From: an uncultured Planctomycetaceae bacterium
Lineage (GTDB): Bacteria; Planctomycetota; Planctomycetia; Pirellulales; UBA1268
Length of the DNA: 8,164 bases
Reading direction: 5' to 3'
Assembly: GCA_903958265.1 (NCBI GenBank)
Contig: CAJBSQ010000066.1
Location: forward strand, 1-8,164
The translations under genes were made by a program, and so were the position numbers. The notes beneath the pieces were generated by a model. The model was given only the letters and a program-made list of their open reading frames with translations, was not told the origin of the DNA and made no database searches. Positions 1-4,656 of this stretch are shown in pieces. Positions within the stretch are counted from its first letter, which is position 1, and each line of letters starts with the position of its first letter.

Positions 1-208
1 GCGAGGATGGTTTCGTTGTCCGCACTCGAGGGGGTGGCGGCAGGCGGCGTTCGCCCCCGTCTCGACATGGCGGGTGAGCCGGATGCTGGAGGGGAACTCG
101 GGGAGATCATATTCCGCATCGTAAGCGAGATGAGAAAAGAGGGACGGGAGCGATTTTCGTGAGGTCGATGCTGCGGCCGTGCGGGCAACGGAAAAATCGC
201 TCCCGTCC
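1..208. other. Left-edge region with no supported complete gene
   Basis: No complete gene can be supported here. Two frames stay open but neither is convincing. On the plus strand, frame 1 is open from the window edge to a TGA at 160-162 and would end in residues RKEGRERFS. On the minus strand, one frame is open without any start codon from within the end of dtxR (about position 225) to the window edge, and includes the stretches RKSLPSLFSHLAYDAEYD and SSIRLTRHVE. The minus frame has protein-like composition, so it could be a remnant of a gene or mobile element, or a gene continuing off the window. I do not recognise either product. The dominant structure is the large inverted repeat at 132-218. 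Confidence 0.4.
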
Positions 209-218
209 CTATTTTCTC
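132..218. repeat. Large imperfect inverted repeat (hairpin) at the 3' end of dtxR
   Basis: The arms at 132-157 and 193-218 are reverse complements over 26 bp with a single mismatch (139/211). The core is AGGGACGGGAGCGATTTT at 140-157, repeated inverted at 193-210. The loop is 35 nt. The right arm contains the TAG stop of the minus-strand metalloregulator gene (211-209), so the element starts within the last codons of that gene. Read from either side, the hairpin has a GC-rich stem flanked by short A/T runs, so it could act as a bidirectional terminator. Its size, symmetry and position at a gene end also resemble a REP- or MITE-like palindromic element. Only one copy is present in this window, so mobility is inference. 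Confidence 0.8.
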
Positions 219-889
219 TCCGGTTCGGCGACGATCAGCTTGCCGGCCGCGTCGATCGCGATCGCCAGCCCGCGGTCGCCGAGGCGAATCCGCATCAGCC
301 CCGCATCGGCCGAAATGCTCTCCACCGATCCCACGGTGCCGAGCGTCAAGCCGCAGTCGGTGAGGTAGCGGAGAAACTCGGGCGACTGGTCGAGCACCCG
401 TGCCAGCCGAAACCCGGCCCCCGCCCGGCACGTTGCCAGCGACCGCGTGCCGGCGTCGTCGGGCTCGGCGAGCGACACCGCGTCGGCCCGCGGAATCGGA
501 TCGCCGTGGGGATCCACGTCGGGACGGCCGAGGAAGGCGTCGATCCGCTCCACCAGCAGGTCGCTGACGGCATGCTCCATGTGCTCGGCCTCGTCGTGCA
601 CCTCGTCCCAGCTCATGTCGAGCGTCTTGAGGAGGAACAGCTCGATGAGCCGGTGGCGGCGAATCACCCGCAGGGCCAGGCCGCGGCCCGCGCGGGAGAG
701 CGCCACGCCCTCGTAGGGCCGGTGCGTGGCCAGCCGCGCGGCATCGAGCGTCTTCAGCATGCTCGTCACCGTGCCCGGCGACACTCCGAGGGCTGCGGCG
801 ATTTGTCCGGTCGTCGCGGGCCGCCCTTCCTGGCTGCTCGTGATCTGCTCGATCGTCTTGACGTAGTTTTCGACGGTCAGACTGGGCAC
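209..889 (-). CDS. DtxR/MntR-family metal-dependent transcriptional regulator
   Basis: The 226-residue product is a metal-sensing repressor of the DtxR/IdeR/MntR family, which binds DNA as a dimer when loaded with Fe(II) or Mn(II). Residues about 1-70 form the winged helix-turn-helix (TTGQIAAALGVSPGTVTSMLKTL). Residues 75-133 form the dimerisation and metal domain (RRHRLIELFL, then VHDEAEHMEHAVSD and GDPIP). Residues about 140-226 match the SH3-like/FeoA-like C-terminal domain. Visible ligand candidates are His79, Glu83, His98, Glu102, Glu105 and His106. Position 102 is Cys in DtxR and Glu in MntR, so the site looks more Mn-type. The N-terminal ligands are not obvious, since the helix reads VENYVKTI where MntR has an Asp and a Glu. 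The GTG at 889 is chosen because it directly precedes the conserved PSLTVENYVKTI start; no strong ribosome binding site is visible. An upstream extension of the same frame is a shadow of mch. The family call is firm, the metal is not. Confidence 0.9.
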   Translation of the reverse strand: MPSLTVENYVKTIEQITSSQEGRPATTGQIAAALGVSPGTVTSMLKTLDAARLATHRPYEGVALSRAGRGLALRVIRRHRLIELFLLKTLDMSWDEVHDEAEHMEHAVSDLLVERIDAFLGRPDVDPHGDPIPRADAVSLAEPDDAGTRSLATCRAGAGFRLARVLDQSPEFLRYLTDCGLTLGTVGSVESISADAGLMRIRLGDRGLAIAIDAAGKLIVAEPERK

Positions 890-939
890 GGCGGTCGATC
901 TCAGCGCGGAGGGAAGCGGATCAGCGGGATTGGCCGCGG

Positions 940-968
940 TGCGTTGCCGACGGCGGCACAGCAACGCA
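940..968. promoter_or_regulatory. Inverted repeat, candidate operator between dtxR-like gene and mch
   Basis: TGCGTTGC (940-947) and GCAACGCA (961-968) are perfect 8-bp inverted arms separated by 13 bp, in the 110-bp divergent intergenic region. The half-site spacing of two helical turns suits a dimeric regulator. The repeat covers the candidate -35 element of mch and touches the candidate -10 elements of both directions. It does not resemble the classical DtxR consensus (TTAGGTTAGCCTAACCTAA), so which protein binds it, if any, is inference. The neighbouring DtxR-family protein is the simplest candidate. Confidence 0.45.
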
Positions 969-972
969 TTAT
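944..972 (+). promoter_or_regulatory. Candidate sigma70-type promoter for mch
   Basis: TTGCCG at 944-949 and CATTAT at 967-972 are spaced by 17 bp. Transcription would begin near 979, giving a leader of about 20 nt before the mch ATG at 1000. An overlapping TATGAT at 970-975 is a better -10 match but lacks a well-spaced -35. This AT-rich patch is the only one in the intergenic region. Confidence 0.4.
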
Positions 973-994
973 GATCTCTCCCCGGAGCCGGCAA
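968..994 (-). promoter_or_regulatory. Candidate promoter for the dtxR-like gene
   Basis: On the minus strand, CATAAT (973-968) is a five-of-six match to a -10 box and TTGCCG (994-989) could be a -35. The spacer is only 15 bp, shorter than ideal. It shares its AT-rich core with the candidate mch promoter, so the two directions may compete or be co-regulated. Weak support. Confidence 0.25.
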
Positions 995-999
995 CATCC

Positions 1000-1977
1000 A
1001 TGTCTTTGAATCAGGCGGCCTTCGATCTCGTCTGGCCATGGCTGGCCCGGGCCGACGGAATCGGCGCCGCGAGCAATCGCCACGGGGCCGCGTGGGTGCT
1101 CGACTGCGGCGTCGAAGCTCGCGGCGGCAGCGAGGCTGGTCTGCTGATGGCCCGCGTCGCGCTCGGCGGGCTCGGGCAGGTGTCGCTCGCCACGGCCGAC
1201 GAGGCGGCAACCGCCTACGGCGGTCTTTGGAACGATCTCCCCTGGCCCGCCGTGTCGGTGTCGACCGCCGCGCCCGTCGCTGCCTGCCTCGCGGCGCAGT
1301 ACGCCGGCTGGAAGGTGTCGAGCGGCGGCTACTTCGCGATGGCGAGCGGCCCCCTGCGGGCAGCAATCGGCCGCGAAGACCTGTTCGACACGATCGGGCT
1401 TCGCGAACGCCCCGAGGTCGCCGTGGGGCTGCTCGAGACCGCGCAGCTGCCGCCGGATGACGTCTGCCGGCAACTGGCAGCCGATGCGGGCGTCGAGCCC
1501 GAACGACTGATCCTGCTCGTCGCCCGCACGGCAAGCGTGGCCGGATCGCTGCAGGTGGTCGCGCGATCGCTGGAGACGGCGCTGCACAAGCTGCACGACC
1601 TGAAGTTCGACCTCACGCGGATCGTCGCAGGCCGGGGCGTCGCGCCGCTGCCCCCGGTGCCCGCGAAGGACCTCGTCGCCATCGGCCGCACCAACGACGC
1701 GATTCTCTACGGGGGCTGCGTCGTGCTCGAAGTGACCGGCGACGATGCCAGCCTCGCCGAGATCGGCCCGCGGAGCGTGAGCGGCGGATCGGTGGCGCAC
1801 GGCGAGCCATTCCTGGCCATGTTCGAACGGGCCGGCCGCGATTTCTTCGCGCTCGACCCGGCCGTATTCGCCCCCGCGGTGCTGGAGTTTGTGAATGTCG
1901 AGACGGGCCGCCGCCAGCGGTTCGGGAGTCTCGCGGCCGACATTGTCGCCCGCTCCTTCCACTTGGCCGCACCGTGA
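1000..1977 (+). CDS. mch: Methenyltetrahydromethanopterin cyclohydrolase
   Basis: Mch reversibly hydrolyses methenyl-H4MPT to formyl-H4MPT in the cytoplasm. In methylotrophs and many planctomycetes this is a step of the H4MPT-linked pathway oxidising formaldehyde to formate. The 325-residue length fits the family. Diagnostic stretches are MSLNQAAFDLVWP at the N-terminus, VLDCGVEARGG (33-43), QYAGWKVSSGGYFAMASGP (100-118), RTASVAGSLQVVARSLETALHKLH (176-199) and IGRTNDAILYGG (228-239). Arg189 and Glu192 sit in the R-x-x-E arrangement of the catalytic pair described for archaeal Mch. The ATG at 1000 is supported by the conserved N-terminus and by a modest GGAG at 984-987. It is divergent from a DtxR-type regulator and overlaps the downstream ATP-grasp gene, so the two downstream genes are probably co-transcribed. 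No other H4MPT pathway genes (fae, mtdB, fhc, RFAP synthase) are in the window. Confidence 0.96.
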   Translation: MSLNQAAFDLVWPWLARADGIGAASNRHGAAWVLDCGVEARGGSEAGLLMARVALGGLGQVSLATADEAATAYGGLWNDLPWPAVSVSTAAPVAACLAAQYAGWKVSSGGYFAMASGPLRAAIGREDLFDTIGLRERPEVAVGLLETAQLPPDDVCRQLAADAGVEPERLILLVARTASVAGSLQVVARSLETALHKLHDLKFDLTRIVAGRGVAPLPPVPAKDLVAIGRTNDAILYGGCVVLEVTGDDASLAEIGPRSVSGGSVAHGEPFLAMFERAGRDFFALDPAVFAPAVLEFVNVETGRRQRFGSLAADIVARSFHLAAP

Positions 1978-2888
1978 TGCCGATGCGGATCGTGCTGCTG
2001 GGCGAACCGGGGGGCTGGCACATCGAGCGGCTGAGGGCCGCGGTCGTCCGCCGCGGCCATGTCGCCACGGTCGTCCGCTGGCAGCACCTCACCGCTAGCC
2101 TCGGCAACGAGGGCCTGCGGTTTGGCCCTGCGGAAGTCTCCGCCGCCGATGCGATCGTGGTCCGAGGCATGCCCGGCGTGGCAACGGGAACGGACCGACT
2201 CGAGAGCGTGGTTTTTCGGATGGACGTGCTCGGCTGCCTCGAAACGGAGGGCATGCCGGTGGTGAACCGGCCCCGCGCCCTGGAAATCGCGATCGACAAA
2301 TACCTGTCGCTGGCGGCACTGGCCCGGGCCGGGGTGCGGGTGCCGCGAACGGTGGTCGTGCAGGATGCCGAGGCAGCCCGGGCGGCCTTCGCCGCGCTCG
2401 GCAGCAACTGCGTCGCCAAGCCGATCTTCGGCTCGCGGGGCCGCGGGATTGCCCTGGTCTCCACGGCCACGGCCGCGGCTGCCGCCGTGTCGGCCGGCGG
2501 CCTCGGCTACCTCCAGGAGTTTCTCCCGCACGCTGGCTGGGATGTGCGGGTGCTGGTGATCGGCGACCAGACCTTCGCCATGCGGCGGATCGCCGCGGCG
2601 GGGGAGTGGCGAACCAACATCTCCCTGGGGGGCCGGCCGGAGGCCTTCGCGCCGCCCACGGGCTGGCTCGAGCTCGCGCGGCGGGCGGCCGCCGCCGTGG
2701 GGGCCGACGTGGCCGGGGTGGATATCCTCCCGACCGACGACGGCCCGGTGGTGCTGGAGGTCAACGCCGTGCCTGGGTGGCAGGGGCTCCAGGCGGTGAC
2801 GGAGATCGACCTGGCCAACGAGATTGCCACCTTGGTCGAGCGGACTGCCAGACAGACGTCAGACGCGGGACGTTCACGCGAGGTTTAG
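1977..2888 (+). CDS. RimK-like ATP-grasp ligase, probable glutamate ligase (MptN/CofF-like)
   Basis: This is an ATP-grasp carboxylate-amine ligase, which activates a carboxylate as an acyl phosphate and joins it to an amine. Numbering from a GTG at 1974, recognisable parts are VNRP (97-100), DKY (108-110), the ATP-binding AKPIFGSRGRGI (148-159), QEF (181-183), DVRVLVIG (190-197), WRTNISLGG (212-220) and the metal-binding end GVDIL...LEVNAVPGWQGLQ (248-273, with Asp250, Glu262 and Asn264). About 303 residues is usual for RimK, LysX, CofF and MptN relatives. Starts at 1974 (GTG), 1977 (ATG) or 1983 (ATG) are all possible. I chose 1977 because it forms a TGATG overlap with the mch stop and no separate ribosome binding site is visible, which suggests translational coupling. 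Coupling to mch suggests a role in H4MPT cofactor synthesis, such as glutamylation, but the substrate is inference. The last 15 residues are low-complexity and unconserved in appearance. Confidence 0.88.
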   Translation: MPMRIVLLGEPGGWHIERLRAAVVRRGHVATVVRWQHLTASLGNEGLRFGPAEVSAADAIVVRGMPGVATGTDRLESVVFRMDVLGCLETEGMPVVNRPRALEIAIDKYLSLAALARAGVRVPRTVVVQDAEAARAAFAALGSNCVAKPIFGSRGRGIALVSTATAAAAAVSAGGLGYLQEFLPHAGWDVRVLVIGDQTFAMRRIAAAGEWRTNISLGGRPEAFAPPTGWLELARRAAAAVGADVAGVDILPTDDGPVVLEVNAVPGWQGLQAVTEIDLANEIATLVERTARQTSDAGRSREV

Positions 2889-2893
2889 CCAAC

Positions 2894-2909
2894 AAACCGC
2901 GCGGGTTTT
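2894..2909 (+). terminator. Weak intrinsic terminator-like hairpin after the mch operon
   Basis: Six bases after the ATP-grasp stop codon, AAACC (2894-2898) and GGTTT (2904-2908) can pair around a GCGCG loop, followed by one further T. The stem is only 5 bp and the T run is short, so it is at best a weak terminator. Confidence 0.25.
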
Positions 2910-3172
2910 GGCCACTCCGCAGACCGGACAGTTTGGAAATGCGAACCGGAGCGGCTGCCTCATTCCTAGGCACCACCCCTCCTGCCACGCTTCCAGGCAG
3001 GCCTGCCCGGAAAGAAGCCACTGCCCTGCCTGTGCTCGCAAGTCGTTGCTGTGACACGACTTCGTGCTATCGCTTGACCGCCCTCGAAGAGTTGCTCATC
3101 GCCCACGGAAAAAGTCCTGCGACCGGACGGCCGTGGCGAGGCGGTGGCGTGGGCCGCCGCAGGATCGTGTTC

Positions 3173-3178
3173 AGGAGG
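3173..3178 (+). promoter_or_regulatory. Strong ribosome binding site for the RHH gene
   Basis: AGGAGG is a full Shine-Dalgarno match lying 9 nt before the ATG at 3188. It fixes the start of this gene, whose frame is open for nearly 600 bp further upstream. Confidence 0.85.
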
Positions 3179-3187
3179 AAGATCGTC

Positions 3188-3619
3188 ATGCCAGCCAAAA
3201 CTGCCCCTTCCCCCCAGGCCGACGGCCATGCCGCCACGGCCGTCCTTCAGGTCGCGGAGCGGCTCCACGCGATGGAGCCGGAGTGGGTGGTGTTTTTCAG
3301 GGAGGTGCTGGGCGTCGAGGGCATCGTCCGCCGGACCTTCTCGGATGCCGACGCCCTGATGCGATTTGAGTGCTCCCCGCAGTACGCCAGGATTCGGGAA
3401 ATGCTCGACGGACTGCGATCCCGACAGCACGACCGGCAGGCGCAGCGGGAGAGCCAGCGGGTGATCACGGTCCGGATGCCGAAATCGCTCCACGAGACCC
3501 TGAAGAGCGAGGCGGAGCAGAGACAGGTCAGCGTCAACACGCTGTGCATCTCGAAACTGATGCAACTGCTCGAACACCGAGTTTCGACCGATCTGGTGGA
3601 CGAACCGGCCGGCACATGA
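3188..3619 (+). CDS. Ribbon-helix-helix (HicB/Arc-like) domain protein
   Basis: The 143-residue protein has two parts. Residues about 15-78 form a helical segment (AERLHAMEPEWVVFFREVLGV, IVRRTFSDADALMRF, YARIREMLDGLR) with no function I can name. Residues 91-128 read RVITVRMPKSLHETLKSEAE and QRQVSVNTLCISKLMQLLE, the beta strand followed by two helices of the MetJ/Arc/CopG fold, as in the DNA-binding tail of HicB-type antitoxins. It is therefore likely a small dimeric DNA-binding protein. No HicA-like or other toxin gene is adjacent, so a toxin-antitoxin role is not supported here; it may be a stand-alone regulator. The ATG is fixed by the perfect AGGAGG. The stop codon overlaps the 3' end of the convergent rnpB by 2 bp. 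Confidence 0.82.
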   Translation: MPAKTAPSPQADGHAATAVLQVAERLHAMEPEWVVFFREVLGVEGIVRRTFSDADALMRFECSPQYARIREMLDGLRSRQHDRQAQRESQRVITVRMPKSLHETLKSEAEQRQVSVNTLCISKLMQLLEHRVSTDLVDEPAGT

Positions 3620-4068
3620 AGCGAACTGGAGCGGACCTGTAAGCCGGGTTCTGTCCCCGCCGCACGAGGCGGCGGGCGGCGACCATTTCTCTAGGACCCC
3701 GGTTGCCCGGGGTCTCGAGCAGCCGACCCGGAAGCGGGGGCGAGGCGGACCGCCTCGCGCCGTCCGCGGTTCCGAGGACCCGCGGACGAACTTCTTCCTG
3801 CTTGGCCTTGCTCCCGATGGGGTTTGCCGAGCCAGACCGGTCACCCGGCCTGCTGGTGAGCTCTTACCTCACCGTTTCACCCTTACCTGCGGGAACGAGC
3901 CCCGCCGGCGGTTTACTTTCTGTGGCACTGTCCCTGACCTCACGGCCGGTGGGCGTTACCCACCATCGTGCCCTGCGGAGCCCGGACTTTCCTCCCGCCG
4001 CGGCGGGTGCCGACCGAAGCCGGCGGCCTGCCGCGGCCGGCGATCACCCGGTCCGCTCCAGTCGCTTC
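3618..4068 (-). ncRNA. rnpB: RNase P RNA (bacterial type A)
   Basis: This is the catalytic RNA of ribonuclease P, which removes 5' leaders from tRNA precursors. Read on the minus strand, it contains the universally conserved GAGGAAAGTCCGGGCTC near the 5' end, then ACAGAAAGTAAACCGCC, GGTAAGGGTGAAACGGTG, GAGCAAGGCCAAG and the 3' block GACAGAACCCGGCTTACAGG. The AGAGAAATGG segment corresponds to the conserved AGAUGAAUG of E. coli. The ends are set by a long P1 helix: the complement of 4050-4068 (GAAGCGACTGGAGCGGACC) pairs with the complement of 3618-3637 over 19 bp with one bulged base. P16 (GTCCGCGG/CCGCGGAC) and P17 (GCGAGGCGG/CCGCCTCGC) stems are visible, as expected for type A. At about 451 nt it is longer than the roughly 377-nt E. 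coli RNA. Open frames drawn through this region are not genes. Confidence 0.97.
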
Positions 4069-4080
4069 ACACTCGAGTGT
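4069..4080. repeat. Perfect 12-bp palindrome at the rnpB start
   Basis: ACACTCGAGTGT reads identically on both strands and sits immediately upstream of the 5' end of rnpB. Part of it forms the candidate -10 of rnpB. It might be a protein binding site; a chance palindrome cannot be excluded. Confidence 0.5.
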
Positions 4081-4081
4081 A
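4076..4081 (-). promoter_or_regulatory. rnpB: Candidate -10 box of rnpB
   Basis: On the minus strand TACACT (4081-4076) lies 7 nt before the G at 4068, which is the first base of the P1 helix. The distance is right for a start at the mature 5' end. No convincing -35 is seen at 16-18 bp upstream. Confidence 0.45.
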
Positions 4082-4105
4082 CCCCGTCGCGGCCACGCCG
4101 CCGCC

Positions 4106-4134
4106 TTGACCACCCCTCACCATGGCCGTACCCT
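4106..4134 (+). promoter_or_regulatory. Candidate promoter for the FHA-rsgA-hflX-SDR operon
   Basis: TTGACC (4106-4111, five of six matches to the -35) and TACCCT (4129-4134, three of six) are separated by 17 bp. Transcription would begin near 4141, about 56 nt before the FHA start at 4197. This is downstream of an alternative ATG at 4122, which argues against that longer start. Confidence 0.4.
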
Positions 4135-4196
4135 CGGATAAGAGGCCTTTTGGCCCGTTTTGCTTCGACCGTTCCGCGCAGGCAGGTGGTGTGCCC

Positions 4197-4628
4197 ATGC
4201 TTGGAGAGTTGCTTCCCGTCGGAGGCGGGGACCCGATCCCGCTCCTCAAGCCGACGCTGGTCCTCGGCCGGAGGGAGAGCGCCGACATCGTGCTCCGGTT
4301 TCCCAACATCTCCGGCTCGCACTGCGAACTGTCACTCGTTGACGGCTATTGGACGATCAAGGACCTCCGCAGCAGCAACGGCACGAAAGTGAACGGAGTC
4401 CGCGTGAGCGAGCAGCGGCTCGAGCCGGGCGACAAACTCTCGATCGCCAAGCACGACTACCAGATCGCCTACGAGCCGGCCCGGCTCGGGGCCGTGGAGG
4501 CGGTCGACGAGAAGGCGCCCCAGGAAAATATCTTTGGCCGCTCGCTCCTGGAGTCGGCCGGGCTGGAAACCCGCCGCTCCGGCGCGACCTCGGCACCGCC
4601 GTCCAAGCCCCGCCCCTCGTCGCCCTGA
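4197..4628 (+). CDS. FHA-domain protein
   Basis: The 143-residue cytoplasmic protein is essentially a single forkhead-associated domain, a module that binds phosphothreonine peptides. The domain spans about residues 10-95. Hallmarks are GRR at 24-26, Ser39-x-x-His42 (NISGSHCEL), Asn61-Gly62 (SSNGTKVNG) and Asn66-Gly67. The tail (about 100-143) is Pro/Ser/Lys rich, ends in PSKPRPSSP and looks disordered. Start choice: an ATG at 4122 would add 25 unconserved-looking residues, but the ATG at 4197 has AGGTGG 7 nt upstream (4184-4189), begins with the MLGELLPVGGGDPIPLL form I associate with planctomycete relatives, and lies downstream of the candidate promoter. It is the first gene of a probable operon and ends 28 bp before rsgA. 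Its phosphoprotein partner is unknown, and no kinase or phosphatase is nearby. Confidence 0.9.
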   Translation: MLGELLPVGGGDPIPLLKPTLVLGRRESADIVLRFPNISGSHCELSLVDGYWTIKDLRSSNGTKVNGVRVSEQRLEPGDKLSIAKHDYQIAYEPARLGAVEAVDEKAPQENIFGRSLLESAGLETRRSGATSAPPSKPRPSSP

Positions 4629-4656
4629 GCGACCTTCGTGAGCTGTCGCCCGCCGC

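Larger units (their letters stand above)
2889..3187. other. Intergenic gap without a supported gene
   Basis: About 300 bp lie between the ATP-grasp gene and the ribbon-helix-helix gene. Short open frames here have no recognisable product and run as extensions of neighbouring frames. Visible structures are a short hairpin just after the ATP-grasp stop (2894-2909), a perfect 12-bp palindrome GGCAGGCCTGCC at 2996-3007, and a small palindrome CACGA-CT-TCGTG at 3055-3066. A TTGACC at 3074-3079 could be a -35 but has no good -10 partner. I see no tRNA or recognisable small RNA. Confidence 0.5.

Noticed and set aside
890..1534. Long N-terminal extension of the dtxR-like frame on the minus strand
   Set aside because: It runs antisense through mch, is an Arg/Pro-rich low-complexity translation, and the conserved regulator start lies at 889.
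2996..3007. Palindrome GGCAGGCCTGCC as an operator
   Set aside because: Isolated in a GC-rich gap with no promoter next to it; such palindromes are expected by chance in this composition.
2606..3187. Upstream extension of the ribbon-helix-helix frame
   Set aside because: It overlaps the ATP-grasp gene out of frame and has no conserved features; AGGAGG fixes the start at 3188.
3188..3619. HicAB toxin-antitoxin system
   Set aside because: Only an antitoxin-like DNA-binding fold is present; the neighbours are an intergenic gap and rnpB, with no toxin gene.
4122..4196. Upstream ATG for the FHA protein
   Set aside because: It lies inside the candidate promoter and adds 25 residues without family resemblance, while 4197 has a proper ribosome binding site.
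3703..4392. 229-residue plus-strand frame
   Set aside because: It lies mostly across the RNase P RNA gene and then in the wrong frame of the FHA gene; GC-rich sequence gives long spurious frames.
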